Positions 39,214-48,173 are shown, numbered from the stretch's first letter. The stretch: DNA of 64,000 bases from Massilia sp. HP4 (GCF_005222695.1 NZ_STGG01000052.1:1-64000), one strand, 5' to 3'. Notes: a model not told the origin generated them from the sequence alone. A program made the numbers and translations.

Positions 39214-40029
39214 ATGGACACGATCGAACGCGTCGAACACACACTGGCCCGGGTAGCGGGGCCCACCTTCGACCCTCAGGTGTATGCCGAAACCGGATTC
39301 TTCATCCTGCGCCAGGCGATCGGCAAGGACGTCGTCGGGCGCTGGCAGCAGGCATGGCAGGATTTCCATGCCTGGCAGCTGGGCCAGGGGCGCAATGTCA
39401 ACCGCGCCAACCCGGTGGCGCTGACCGAGGAACTGCCCGAGGTATTGGGCAAGATGTACCGCGAGCCGGTCTTCATCGACACCGTCAAGCAGATCTTCGG
39501 AGAAAACGTGGCGCTGTTCAACCACCGCTTCGTGATCAAGGATGAGCACAGCTCGGGCAAGGTGTTCCTGCACCAGGACAGCTGCTACCACCTGGGGAAC
39601 CTGAACAAGTGCAGCCTGTTCGTCCCGCTGAGCATCGCCAATGAAGATAACGGCGGGATGACCTTCTACGCCGGTTCGCACAAGATGGGCTATCTCGGCG
39701 ATGCAGGCGAAATCAATCCCGAGGCATTCGATATCCGCTGGCCCAAGGTGACGCCCGAACTGCATCCGGGAGATTTCATCGTGATGAACAGCTCACTGTG
39801 GCACGAATCGGGGCCGAACAAGAATGGCGTGCACCGCATCCTGGCCGACATGATCATGCAGCCGGCCGACGACCCGACCGGCAAGGAGCTGCTGGCCGGA
39901 GAATGGAAGACCGATTTTTTCTACTCCCCCCTCAATTGCGCCCGCTACTTCTCGAACTCGCGCGTACTGAAGATCATCCGCTACGAGACCGAACTGGGCC
40001 TGCGCGCGGCGCCGACGAAAACGGACTGA
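39214..40029 (+). CDS. Phytanoyl-CoA dioxygenase (PhyH) family protein
   Basis: A 271-residue Fe(II)/2-oxoglutarate-dependent oxygenase. The iron triad is visible as His120 and Asp122 in FLHQDSCYH, and His197 in SSLWHESGPN. Arg208 in VHRILADM is placed to bind 2-oxoglutarate. GGMTFYAGSHKMGYL follows the expected strand order, and FNHRFVIKDEHSSGKV precedes. The family hydroxylates small molecules, lipids or sugars. ATG 39214 is favoured over the in-frame GTG 39211 because GAGG upstream is better spaced. It starts nine bases after the methyltransferase and ends one base before the pentapeptide gene. Confidence 0.9.
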   Translation: MDTIERVEHTLARVAGPTFDPQVYAETGFFILRQAIGKDVVGRWQQAWQDFHAWQLGQGRNVNRANPVALTEELPEVLGKMYREPVFIDTVKQIFGENVALFNHRFVIKDEHSSGKVFLHQDSCYHLGNLNKCSLFVPLSIANEDNGGMTFYAGSHKMGYLGDAGEINPEAFDIRWPKVTPELHPGDFIVMNSSLWHESGPNKNGVHRILADMIMQPADDPTGKELLAGEWKTDFFYSPLNCARYFSNSRVLKIIRYETELGLRAAPTKTD

Positions 40030-40030
40030 T

Positions 40031-40699
40031 ATGCAGGTAGTCGGCGAGACCCTCTCCCGCTCCGGCGTCGAAGCGCTGCTGGCGCAAGGTTCGCCGGCGT
40101 TCCTGGACTGCGGGTTCGATGGCGCCGACCTGTCGCGCCTCGACCTGCGCAACTGCACGTTCAGCGGCTGCTGCCTCGCCGAAACCTCGCTCTACGCCGC
40201 CAAGCTGGGGCAAACCACCTGGCAGCGTTGCCGTGGCCGGCAAATCGACTTCGAGGCGGCGGATCTCACCGATGCCCGCTTCCAGAGTTGCGACCTGAAC
40301 AACAGCAGCTGGCGCCGCGCCCACCTGGCCTCGCTCACGGTCAAGGGCTGCAAGCTGACCGGCGCCAGTTTCGAGGAAGCGGCCCACCTTGGACTGTGCT
40401 TCGAGGAATGCCTGCTGGTCGGGGCCGACCTGCGCCGCATGTCGTTCAGGAAGGCCAGACTCATCCAGCTCGATTTCGGCGACGCAGACCTGGCCGCCTG
40501 CGACTTTCGCGACGCCGTTTTCGAGGGCGGCAGCCTGCGCGGCGCCAACCTGAAGCAGGCGCGCTTCGACAATGCCGACCTGCGCGAAGCCGACCTGGGC
40601 GGCATCACCCTGGCCGACATCAAACTGTTCAAGGGCGCCTGGATCACGCCGCGCCAGGCCGCGGACCTGGTCAGCGAACTCGGATTGCGGGTCGCCTGA
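40031..40699 (+). CDS. Pentapeptide-repeat protein (Qnr/McbG-like shape)
   Basis: A 222-residue protein built of A(D/N)LXX repeats, for example FDGADLSRLDLRNCTFSGC, FEAADLTDARFQSCDLNN, LVGADLRRMSF, DADLAACDFRDAVFEGGSLRGANLKQARFDNADLREADLGGI (pattern stated in short; about 30 repeats in all). It should fold as a right-handed quadrilateral beta-helix. The non-repeat C-terminus (LFKGAWITPRQAADLVSELGLRV) resembles the end of Qnr/McbG-type proteins that mimic DNA and protect gyrase. The length (222) equals the Qnr group. ATG 40031 lies one base after the PhyH stop (TGATATG), so translation is coupled. Function unknown. Confidence 0.88.
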   Translation: MQVVGETLSRSGVEALLAQGSPAFLDCGFDGADLSRLDLRNCTFSGCCLAETSLYAAKLGQTTWQRCRGRQIDFEAADLTDARFQSCDLNNSSWRRAHLASLTVKGCKLTGASFEEAAHLGLCFEECLLVGADLRRMSFRKARLIQLDFGDADLAACDFRDAVFEGGSLRGANLKQARFDNADLREADLGGITLADIKLFKGAWITPRQAADLVSELGLRVA

Positions 40700-40864
40700 A
40701 CCGCTACGCATTTGGCCTCGATACGACGAGACAAATGTAAGAGGCAACAAGTTATCGGCCGGATAACGCTTGATGTGAGACAATTAGTGAGTTTTCCAAA
40801 AGAAATATAGGCCGTTCTCTCGTGTCTCAGCATCGCGGACACTGCAGTGGCGGCTTTCGGATCT

Positions 40865-42433
40865 ATGCCAGACAAGAGTACCGCCCCCGAGATCGTCCGC
40901 CTGACCGCCGAAAAACGCCCCGCAGTGCGCAATGCCGTGCTGTTCGTGGTCGCCCTGTGCCTGTTGCTCCTGACCATCCAGGTCTCGGACGGCTGGCGCG
41001 CGCGCAAGGAGCGCCTGGCGGACGTCGCCGTCGCCACCACCAATATGTCGCATGCGCTGGCGGCCCAGGCCGAGAGCGCGGTGCGGGTGGTCGATACGGT
41101 GCTGGCCGGGGTGGTCGAGCGGGTCGAGACCGATGGAGCCGATGGCGCCGCCCGCCCGCGCCTGCAACTGCACCTGAAGAATATGGTGACTGAAGTCGAT
41201 GAGCTGCACGGCCTGTTCGTTTTCGGCGCCGACGGCCGCTGGCTGATGACCTCGCAGGACCGCATTCCGCTCTACCACGTCGACGACCGCGAATACTTTC
41301 AATACCACCGCAACAATCCCGACCGCTACGTCCATATCGGCAAGCCGGTGCGCAGCCGCTCGACGGGCGACTGGGTGCTGCCGATCTCGCGCCGCCTGAA
41401 CAATCCGGACGGAACCTTTGGCGGCGTCGCGCTCGGCACGATCCGCATCGCATACTTCTCGACCTTGTACAAGACCTTCGACGTCGGCCGCGCCGGCGTG
41501 ATCATGCTGACCCTGGACGACGGCACCATGATCTATCGCCTGCCGCACAACGAAAAGCTGATCGGCTCCGATGTCAGCAATGGTCCCGTGCACCAGATGT
41601 ACCAGCGGACGGGGCCAACCGGCACCGACATGCTGCGCTCGAAGATCGACGGCATCGAACGGCTGTACAGTTACCGCCACCTGGAAACCTATCCGCTGAT
41701 CGTCGCCACCGCACAATCGAAGCAGGAAATCCTGGAAAAATGGCTCAAGTCGATGCTGGGCCAGGCCGCGATCACCATCGTCGCCATCCTGCTGTTGCTG
41801 TATTTCGGCCGGCGCCTGGTGCGCCAGATCGTGATCCGCGACCACCTCGAGCACGAACTGCTGCAGGCGCGCGCGATGCTGCAGGAGCATAACCGCGCGC
41901 TGACGGTCCTGGCCGACAATGACAGCCTGACCGGCATCGCCAACCGGCGCCGCTTCGAAGAAGCCCTCGGCCAGGAATACGCGCGCGCGGCGCGCAGCGG
42001 CGCACCGCTGTCGCTGCTGATGTTCGACGTCGATTACTTCAAGCGCTATAACGACACCTATGGCCACGTGGCCGGCGACGCCTGCCTGCGCCAGGTGGCG
42101 CAAACCCTGCAGGACAGCCTGGTGCGGCCGGCCGACATGGCCGCGCGCTATGGAGGAGAAGAATTCGTGGCCCTGTTGCCGGATACCGATCCGGCCGGCG
42201 CCAGGATGGTGGCCGAGCGCATCCGCCAGGCGGTGATGGCGCTGGCGATCCCGCATGCCGGCAATGGCGCCGGGGTCGTGACGATCAGCGTCGGCGTGTA
42301 CACGGGCAGTGCGAGCGCCGGGATGGCTGCCGACAGCGCCACCGCGCTGGTGGAGCGGGCCGACGCCCTGCTCTATCAAGCCAAGCAGTCGGGCCGCAAC
42401 CAGGTGTGCGGCGGCGATCTCGCCGCACCCTGA
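40865..42433 (+). CDS. Membrane diguanylate cyclase with dCACHE sensor
   Basis: A 522-residue protein. A membrane helix (NAVLFVVALCLLLLTI) near residue 30 and a periplasmic dCACHE sensor (about 55-290; LHGLFVFGADGRWLMTS, DDREYFQYHRNNP, VLPISRRLNNPDGTFGG) lead to a second helix (AAITIVAILLLLYFG) and a cytosolic GGDEF domain. This has DSLTGIANRRRF, DVDYFKRYNDTYGH and the intact active site RYGGEEFV. RPAD lies five residues before GGEEF and should be an inhibitory I-site. It would make cyclic di-GMP. ATG 40865 is taken as start; GTG 40847 is possible. Ribosome-binding sites are weak for both. Confidence 0.93.
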   Translation: MPDKSTAPEIVRLTAEKRPAVRNAVLFVVALCLLLLTIQVSDGWRARKERLADVAVATTNMSHALAAQAESAVRVVDTVLAGVVERVETDGADGAARPRLQLHLKNMVTEVDELHGLFVFGADGRWLMTSQDRIPLYHVDDREYFQYHRNNPDRYVHIGKPVRSRSTGDWVLPISRRLNNPDGTFGGVALGTIRIAYFSTLYKTFDVGRAGVIMLTLDDGTMIYRLPHNEKLIGSDVSNGPVHQMYQRTGPTGTDMLRSKIDGIERLYSYRHLETYPLIVATAQSKQEILEKWLKSMLGQAAITIVAILLLLYFGRRLVRQIVIRDHLEHELLQARAMLQEHNRALTVLADNDSLTGIANRRRFEEALGQEYARAARSGAPLSLLMFDVDYFKRYNDTYGHVAGDACLRQVAQTLQDSLVRPADMAARYGGEEFVALLPDTDPAGARMVAERIRQAVMALAIPHAGNGAGVVTISVGVYTGSASAGMAADSATALVERADALLYQAKQSGRNQVCGGDLAAP

Positions 42434-42451
42434 GCCGCAGGCTCGCCATCA

Positions 42452-42862
42452 TCAATAGCGGTGAGGGTTGTTCGGCCGGGCGTCGTAGCGGTTCGGCACG
42501 CCGTCGCGATCGCGGTCGCGGTTGCGGTGCGCGGCCACCTGGCGTGACTGGTGCCAGCCGCCGCGCTCGAGATGCCAGCCGTTCCGGTCCTGGCGCCATT
42601 GCGCACGCTGGTAGGCATAGCCCGGACGCACTTTCTCCCAATGGCCGGCGACCCAGTCGTGACGGCGGCCGTTCCAGTCCCAGTAGCCCGACACCCATTC
42701 GTAACCGCGGCGTGCAGCCGGCACGGCTTCGCGGCGTGGCGCCGGCGGCGCCTTCTTGATAACGATCACTTGGGCGCGCGGATGGGCGGCCTGGGCCTGC
42801 ACGGGTGCGAATGCTGCGCTACCGATCAGGATGGCGGCGGCGGTGGCGAGGATGGTTTTCAT
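42452..42862 (-). CDS. YXWGXW-repeat exported protein
   Basis: A 136-residue small protein with a signal peptide (MKTILATAAAILIGSAAFAPVQAQA). The body has the aromatic repeats typical of this family: YEWVSGYWDWNGRRHDW, VAGHWEKVRPGYAYQ, RAQWRQDRNGWHLERGGWH. A short Asp/Arg-rich end (RNRDRDRDGVPNRYD) resembles a calcium-binding thrombospondin-3-like motif. Function is unknown; it is likely periplasmic or surface-located. RBS GGAGAG lies just upstream. Confidence 0.88.
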   Translation of the reverse strand: MKTILATAAAILIGSAAFAPVQAQAAHPRAQVIVIKKAPPAPRREAVPAARRGYEWVSGYWDWNGRRHDWVAGHWEKVRPGYAYQRAQWRQDRNGWHLERGGWHQSRQVAAHRNRDRDRDGVPNRYDARPNNPHRY

Positions 42863-43016
42863 GGTGCTCTCCGTTTCGGTTGGTGTGAGACCACTATAGC
42901 GAGCCGGGGCGCCAAAACGATGAACTGAAGGAAGTCTTTACAGCCGATACATGCCGCTACAAACTTGTAACAGCGGAGGGGAAGTGCGGGAAGGCGGGAG
43001 GTAAAGCGGGGAGCTG

Positions 43017-43050
43017 CAAAAACACAGCCGGCGATGGACGCCGGCTGTGT
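43017..43050 (-). terminator. Intrinsic terminator after the TonB-domain gene
   Basis: A perfect 12-bp stem (ACACAGCCGGCG / CGCCGGCTGTGT) with a five-base loop, followed on the minus strand by TTTTT. It begins 14 bp after the stop codon at 43064. Confidence 0.85.
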
Positions 43051-43063
43051 AAAGGGGAAGGTA

Positions 43064-43408
43064 TCAGTCCAGCTTGAAGGCGTAGTCGACCTTGGTCCAG
43101 GTCTGGGCTGGTGCGCCGTCCTTGGTGCCCGGCTTGAACTTGCACGAGGTCAGGCCCTTGACCAGTGCACGGTCCAGGTTCTTGAAGCCGCTCGACTTGT
43201 CGATCTTCGATTCTGCCACGGTGCCGTCCGCGTTGACCAGGAACGAGGCCGAGGTCGTGCCCTGCTCTTCGTTCATCAGCGATGCTTTCGGATATTCGAT
43301 GGCGCACTTCTTCGGATCGAACGACGCCGGGGTTTCGGCGGCGAAGCTGGCGCTGGCGGCGCCGGTCAGGGTCAGTGCAACGAACAGCTTGGCGGACAGG
43401 TTTTTCAT
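43064..43408 (-). CDS. Periplasmic TonB C-terminal-domain protein
   Basis: A 114-residue exported protein: signal peptide (LFVALTLTGAASASFA), then a TonB_C-like fold with CAIEYPKASLMNEEQGTTSASFLVNADGTVAESKIDKSSG (family pattern YP-x-G/N-x-V-x-V-x-G-x-V), LDRALVKGLTSCKFKPG and DYAFKLD. Unlike true TonB it has no membrane anchor, no ExbB/ExbD-binding helix and no Pro-rich stretch, so it cannot energise a receptor by itself. Two Cys residues (in CAIEYP and SCKFKP) could form a disulfide. Role unknown. Confidence 0.85.
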   Translation of the reverse strand: MKNLSAKLFVALTLTGAASASFAAETPASFDPKKCAIEYPKASLMNEEQGTTSASFLVNADGTVAESKIDKSSGFKNLDRALVKGLTSCKFKPGTKDGAPAQTWTKVDYAFKLD

Positions 43409-43501
43409 GATTTCCCCAATAAGGTTTTTAAGAGTTGAATGTCGTGATGCGTACTGCGCGCCGCTCTGCCAGCCGGCGCATGACTGCGTAATAATGCGTG
43501 C

Positions 43502-45271
43502 TTAGAATTCTTCCCACTCGTCGTTGCCGACTGTGGCAGCTGCCTTTTTCGGCTTCGGCGCAACTTCGGCCTCGTCCGGGTTCACCGCGGCGCTGGCGGC
43601 GGCCGGCTTTTTCGACGCCGGCGGTACGGGACGCTTAGCGGCCGGACGGACCACCACCGCGGTGGTGGTCGCCACTGGCGCCTGCGCCTCGAATTGGAAC
43701 TGTTCGCCCTCTTCCAGCTTGAAGATGCTGACCACGCGGGCCAGTTCGCCGGCCTGGTCTTGCAGGCTCTGGGCGGCCGCGGCGGCTTCTTCCACCAGTG
43801 CGGCGTTTTGCTGGGTCATGCCATCCATCTCGATGATCGAGGTGTTGACCTGGGCGATGCCGGCGCTCTGTTCGGCGCTGGCGTTGGCGATCTCGCTCAT
43901 GATGTCGGTCACGCGCTTGACGCTGGACACCACTTCATCCATCGTCACGCCGGCCTGGCCGACCAGTTTGCTGCCGCGGTCGACTTTCGAGACCGAATCG
44001 TCGATCAGGGTCTTGATTTCCTTGGCCGCCGCAGCCGAACGCTGGGCCAGGTTACGTACTTCGGACGCAACGACCGCGAAGCCGCGGCCCTGTTCGCCGG
44101 CACGGGCAGCTTCGACCGCCGCGTTCAGCGCCAGGATATTGGTCTGGAAGGCGATGCCGTCGATCACGCCGATGATGTCGGCGATCTTGCGGGCCGAGCC
44201 GTTGATCTCACCCATGGTGCCCACCACTTGCGACACCACTTCACCACCCTTGCTGGCGACGTCCGAAGCGGCGGCGGCCAGCGCGTTGGCTTCACGGGCA
44301 TTGTCGGCGTTCTGCTTGACGGTCGAGGTCAGCTGTTCCATGGCCGAGGCAGTCTTTTCCAGCGAGCTGGCCTGCAGTTCGGTACGCGAGGACAGGTCGA
44401 TATTGCCGGCAGCAATTTCACGCGAGGCGGTGCCGATGGTCTCGGTGCCGCGGCGCACCTGGGCGACGATGTCGACCAGGCTGTTACGCATTTCCTTCAT
44501 TTCGACCAGCAGGCTGCCGCGGTCGGATTCCTTGGTGTCGATCGCGATCGACAGGTCGCCGTGGGCGATGCTGCCGGCGATCTTGGCGGTGTAGCCAGGC
44601 TCGCCGCCGAGCTGCTTGAGCAGGCTGCGGGTGATCACCACCGCGGCGCTCACGCCCAGCACCACGGCCAGGACCAGCAGCACCAGCATGAAGTTACGGG
44701 CATTGTCGAATGCCGCTTCGGCATCGGCCTTGGTCTGGGCGTTCTGTTTTTGTTCCTGGGCAGCCAGCGCGTTCAGGGCCTCGGTCCACTTGCGCTGCAC
44801 CGGGCGCACTTCGCGCACCATCACACGGGTGGCGTCCATCATATTGGCGGCCAGGTAGAGTTCGGTAGCGCGGCTGATCGCCGGCATTGCGGCCGCAGCG
44901 TGTTCCTTGATCTGCGCCAGCAAGGCCTTTTCGGTATCGTTGCCGTTGGCGGCGAACAGCGCTGTCAATTTAGCCTGGGCTTCGTCGTACTTGGCGGTCT
45001 CGGCCTTGAACTTCGCGATTTCCGGTTCCATATCGGCCGGGTCGACCATCAGGGTCAGGACGCGCAGCGACTGCAGGCGGTCGTTGACGTTGTTGCGCAT
45101 TTCGATCACGAGACCGGTCGATACATTGCTCACGCTGACCACATGGTCAAGGCGATCCTGGATCTGCGCCATGCGCAGGATACCCACTACCGCAACGGCA
45201 ACCAGCAACACCAGGATCAGTGCAAAACCGAGGGCCAGACGGGTACCGACCTTCATGTTGTTCAAATTCAT
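43502..45271 (-). CDS. Methyl-accepting chemotaxis protein (4HB sensor)
   Basis: A 589-residue receptor. N-terminal helix (LALGFALILVLLVAVAVVGIL), a four-helix-bundle periplasmic sensor (about 35-185) and a second helix (FMLVLLVLAVVLGVSAAVVI) lead to a HAMP domain and the long signalling coil. The hairpin tip is IDGIAFQTNILALNAAVEAARAGEQGRGFAVVASEVRNLAQRS (the invariant CheA/CheW-binding region, given in short here). The extreme C-terminus DEWEEF fits the WxxF docking motif for CheR/CheB. A Pro/Ala/Lys-rich tail precedes it. ATG 45271 has AGGGAA upstream. Confidence 0.96.
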   Translation of the reverse strand: MNLNNMKVGTRLALGFALILVLLVAVAVVGILRMAQIQDRLDHVVSVSNVSTGLVIEMRNNVNDRLQSLRVLTLMVDPADMEPEIAKFKAETAKYDEAQAKLTALFAANGNDTEKALLAQIKEHAAAAMPAISRATELYLAANMMDATRVMVREVRPVQRKWTEALNALAAQEQKQNAQTKADAEAAFDNARNFMLVLLVLAVVLGVSAAVVITRSLLKQLGGEPGYTAKIAGSIAHGDLSIAIDTKESDRGSLLVEMKEMRNSLVDIVAQVRRGTETIGTASREIAAGNIDLSSRTELQASSLEKTASAMEQLTSTVKQNADNAREANALAAAASDVASKGGEVVSQVVGTMGEINGSARKIADIIGVIDGIAFQTNILALNAAVEAARAGEQGRGFAVVASEVRNLAQRSAAAAKEIKTLIDDSVSKVDRGSKLVGQAGVTMDEVVSSVKRVTDIMSEIANASAEQSAGIAQVNTSIIEMDGMTQQNAALVEEAAAAAQSLQDQAGELARVVSIFKLEEGEQFQFEAQAPVATTTAVVVRPAAKRPVPPASKKPAAASAAVNPDEAEVAPKPKKAAATVGNDEWEEF

Positions 45272-45344
45272 TCGTGTTTTCCCTGTAACTTATTGATCGA
45301 AACTCGCTCGGAGAGACAAGCGCCGGCGATGCGCTTCTGAAATC

Positions 45345-45374
45345 GGTGTTTCCGCTCGATGTCAGGTGTTTCCG
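45345..45374. repeat. Two 10-bp direct repeats, 20-bp period, upstream of the MCP gene
   Basis: GGTGTTTCCG occurs at 45345-45354 and again at 45365-45374, exactly two helical turns apart. They lie 74 bp upstream of the chemotaxis gene start (read CGGAAACACC on its strand). Spacing fits a dimeric regulator binding one DNA face. The rest of the 350-bp stretch 45272-45621 holds no gene; it contains the dusA terminator at its far end. Confidence 0.5.
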
Positions 45375-45574
45375 ACAGGATAAATCAAGATGTCATTCAG
45401 CTCGTCAGAAAATCTCTTGCTCGTCCGAATTGTTTCGGCACAACAACAGCATTGATACAGTGCAAGATTGGGAACAGGACTGCATTATGGAATGACTATT
45501 GCCACACAGCAAGCAATTTTGAAACTTGTGTGATTGTTTCGACAAGGAAATGTCTCGATTTGTCGACAGGAAAT

Positions 45575-45601
45575 CAAAAAGGCGTGCCTTGGCACGCCTT
45601 T
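45575..45601 (-). terminator. Intrinsic terminator after dusA
   Basis: On the minus strand AAAGGCGTGCC and GGCACGCCTTT form a near-perfect stem, followed by a T-run. It starts about 20 bp after the dusA stop codon. Confidence 0.85.
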
Positions 45602-45621
45602 GGGTCGGTTTTGCAGGGTTT

Positions 45622-46656
45622 TCAGGCTGCGGCCGGCATCCTGGCAGCCGCTTCGAGCAACAGGCGCGGATCGCCCAGCGCCAGCTTCTTCGAGTCGGAC
45701 AAGGTCTGGCGGAAGGCGCGCGCACCCGGCAAGCCCTGCATCAGGCCCAGCATGTGGCGCGTAATGCTGTTGAGCTTCAGGCCCAGCGGGCCGTACAGGC
45801 GCAACTGTTCCTCGATATACGGGATCATCCCCTCCAGCACCTCGACCCGCGTCCGTGGGCGACCGGCATCGGGGGCGCCATAGAAGCGGCGGTCCCAGTC
45901 GCCCATGGTCCAGGGATTGTGATAGGCCTCGCGGCCCAGCATCACGCCGTCGACGTGCTCCAGGTGCAGGGCGATCTCATCGTCGCTCTTGATGCCGCCA
46001 TTGATCAGGATCTCGAGGTCGGGGAATTCGCGTTTCAGCTGATAGGCGACGGCGTAGCGCAGCGGCGGGATCTCGCGGTTTTCCTTGGGCGACAAGCCCT
46101 TCAGCACGGCATTGCGGGCGTGCACGATGAAAGTCTTGCAACCGGCATCGGCGATGGTGCCGACGAAATCGCGCACGAAGCCGTATTCCTCGTCGTAGTC
46201 GATGCCGATGCGGTGTTTTACCGTGACGTCGATCGAGACGGCGTCGCGCATCGCTTTCACGCAATCGGCCACCAGTTGCGGCTCGTTCATCAGGCAGGCG
46301 CCGAAGACGCCCTTCTGCACCCGCTCGGACGGGCAGCCGCAGTTGAGGTTGATCTCGTCATAGCCCCATTGCTCGCCCAGCTTGGCGCTTTTTGCCAGGT
46401 CGGCCGGGTCGCTGCCGCCCAGTTGCAGGGCGATCGGGTGCTCGACGTCGTCGTAGCGCAGGTGGCGCTCGACGTCGCCATAGACCAGGGCGCCGGTGGT
46501 GACCATCTCGGTGTACAGCCAGGTGTGGCGGGTGATCTGGCGGTGGAAGACGCGGCAGTGGCGGTCGGTCCAGTCCATCATCGGGGCGACCGACAGGCGG
46601 CGCGATGGCTGGACAGGAGCTGGGGCGTTGGCTGGAACGGTCGAGGTGGTGCTCAT
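45622..46656 (-). CDS. dusA: tRNA-dihydrouridine(20/20a) synthase
   Basis: A 344-residue flavoenzyme that reduces U20/U20a in the tRNA D-loop. The FMN barrel start SVAPMMDWTDRHCR, YTEMVTTGAL, ALQLGGSDP, the catalytic Cys region NLNCGCPSERVQKGVFGACLM, VKHRIGID, FIVHARNAVLKGLSPKENREIPPL and ILINGGIKSDDE are as in DusA. The DusA-specific PLRYAVAYQLKREFP region separates it from DusB/C. ATG 46656 is used; the next Met lies only in the barrel. Confidence 0.96.
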   Translation of the reverse strand: MSTTSTVPANAPAPVQPSRRLSVAPMMDWTDRHCRVFHRQITRHTWLYTEMVTTGALVYGDVERHLRYDDVEHPIALQLGGSDPADLAKSAKLGEQWGYDEINLNCGCPSERVQKGVFGACLMNEPQLVADCVKAMRDAVSIDVTVKHRIGIDYDEEYGFVRDFVGTIADAGCKTFIVHARNAVLKGLSPKENREIPPLRYAVAYQLKREFPDLEILINGGIKSDDEIALHLEHVDGVMLGREAYHNPWTMGDWDRRFYGAPDAGRPRTRVEVLEGMIPYIEEQLRLYGPLGLKLNSITRHMLGLMQGLPGARAFRQTLSDSKKLALGDPRLLLEAAARMPAAA

Positions 46657-46852
46657 GCTGGAAGGGTCTGGCCGCCTGCTGACACGGCGGCGAATACTGT
46701 CGGGAACCCGCCATCATAAGCCAAAGCTGGCGGGACCGCACTCCTGGCGTCGATCGGTTGTGGCAAAGGTCTCACCGACCAGAACCGCGATCGCCACACA
46801 AGTACGTGCCTTGCCTTAAGAAGGCAAAGGCACAGGAAGAGTAGTCACCCGA

Positions 46853-47656
46853 TCATTGATCCAGCACGCGGAACGTCAACGTGTAGTTGTGACCATAGTT
46901 CGGCGCAGCCGCACCGGCCGGTGCAGGCGCCCTATGCCGGATCAGCCCAAGATAGATGCCCGGCTTCGCCAACGGCAAGACAGCTTTCCCCAGGGCGTCG
47001 GTCGAGATGTGCTGCACAGCGCTCTGGCTAGCCAGGTCCATCGGAGAGCGATAGATACTGACCTTCTGGTCCACCAGCGGTTTGCCGTCGAACTGCACGA
47101 TGAATTCGAATCTTTCGTCGACAAACAGGTCGCTCGGATGCGTGATGGCGACGATTTCCAGTCCCTTGCCGACCGGCGCCAGCGCTTTCGTCAATGGCTT
47201 GTCGGCAGTGACGTAGGCCTCGGAAATCGACAGCGACTGGTAATGGGCCAGCAGCTTCGCGTCGGCAGGCATGACCTGCTGCGGGTCCCGTGCCGACTCG
47301 GTCTTGCCGTTGCGCTCCCAGGTGCGGAACACGGCGCCCAGCCGTGGGCCGGTGCTGAGGCGGTACGTTCCTTTTTCGTCGGGAAGCTTTTGCTCCGCTA
47401 CCGTGCGCTGCTTGAACTGGTGGATGTCGCCGAAGGCAATGCGCTCGCCCTGCGGCGTGACGATCGAAAACGGCGTATCGCCGAACGCGACGTCAGACAC
47501 GAAGAATTTCTCTGTAAAACCCGCATCGACACCGATCGATCCCTTCGGCTGGACGTCGAAATTATTCGGCAACAAAAACGGCGTATGCGCCTGCGCTGCG
47601 CCGCCAACCAGCGACGCTGCCAGCAGCAGCGTTCGCAGTGAGTCGACGGGCCTCAT
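46853..47656 (-). CDS. DUF4198 domain-containing exported protein
   Basis: A 267-residue protein with a signal peptide (LLLAASLVGGAAQAHTPFLLP). The body has the DUF4198 layout of two beta domains, with AHTPFLLPNNFDV at the mature N-terminus, VGKGLEIVAITHPSDLFVDERFEF and YLGLIRHRAP near the end. The family occurs with metal-uptake genes and TonB receptors; the AH at the mature start recalls copper- or nickel-related proteins. The ATG overlaps the stop of the EF-hand gene by four bases (ATGA), so the two are co-translated. A bulged hairpin lies at 46806-46833, about 20 bp after the stop. Confidence 0.85.
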   Translation of the reverse strand: MRPVDSLRTLLLAASLVGGAAQAHTPFLLPNNFDVQPKGSIGVDAGFTEKFFVSDVAFGDTPFSIVTPQGERIAFGDIHQFKQRTVAEQKLPDEKGTYRLSTGPRLGAVFRTWERNGKTESARDPQQVMPADAKLLAHYQSLSISEAYVTADKPLTKALAPVGKGLEIVAITHPSDLFVDERFEFIVQFDGKPLVDQKVSIYRSPMDLASQSAVQHISTDALGKAVLPLAKPGIYLGLIRHRAPAPAGAAAPNYGHNYTLTFRVLDQ

Positions 47657-48147
47657 GGCTTTGCTCCATCGGCCTGGTCGACCTTGCCATCGCCGTTCTT
47701 GTCGTTCTGCTTGAAGGTCTTGTCGGCGATCGCAATGTCTTCTTCCACCGTCAATTGTCCGTCCTTGTCGGTGTCCAGGATCTTGAAGCGCACGTGCGCC
47801 TGCTTGATCGAGCCGGCATACCGTCCGTCCGGCTCCCGGCCGGCGTATTGCTGTTTCAGGCGGCCTTCGTACTCGGCCACGTATTCTTCTTCGCTGAGCC
47901 AGCCGTCGCGATTGGTGTCGGCTGCCACGAAGCGCTGCTTGCGCACCGTGTCGTACTCGTCACGGCTTACCACGCCGTCACGGTTGACGTCGTAGCTGCC
48001 CATGAACGCCGCCAGGCCGTGTCCGCCCGCAGGCGCCGTGGGCCCATCGGCTGCTCCCGCTGGCGCGGACGCTGTCATCGCGACCACCATGACTGCCATG
48101 GCGAGACGAACCCCGTGCTGGACGGGCTGGATATTCTGTTTTTTCAT
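47653..48147 (-). CDS. Exported EF-hand calcium-binding protein
   Basis: A 164-residue protein with a signal peptide (LAMAVMVVAMTASAPAGAA) and four EF-hand loops: DVNRDGVVSRDEY, DTNRDGWLSEEEY, DTDKDGQLTVEED and DKNGDGKVDQAD. The first three are complete 12-residue loops; the last lacks the usual Glu at position 12. It is probably a periplasmic calcium-binding protein. It lies 26 bp after the TonB receptor gene and overlaps the DUF4198 gene, forming a three-gene iron-regulated unit. RBS GAGG is upstream of ATG 48147. Confidence 0.9.
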   Translation of the reverse strand: MKKQNIQPVQHGVRLAMAVMVVAMTASAPAGAADGPTAPAGGHGLAAFMGSYDVNRDGVVSRDEYDTVRKQRFVAADTNRDGWLSEEEYVAEYEGRLKQQYAGREPDGRYAGSIKQAHVRFKILDTDKDGQLTVEEDIAIADKTFKQNDKNGDGKVDQADGAKP

Positions 48148-48173
48148 GCGTGCCTCGTTTGTATTGAATAAAA

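Noticed and set aside
46806..46833. Hairpin GTGCCTTGCCTT/AAGGCAAAGGCAC
   Set aside because: Has a bulge and no T-run on the minus strand, so I do not call it a terminator of the DUF4198 gene, although it may serve as one.
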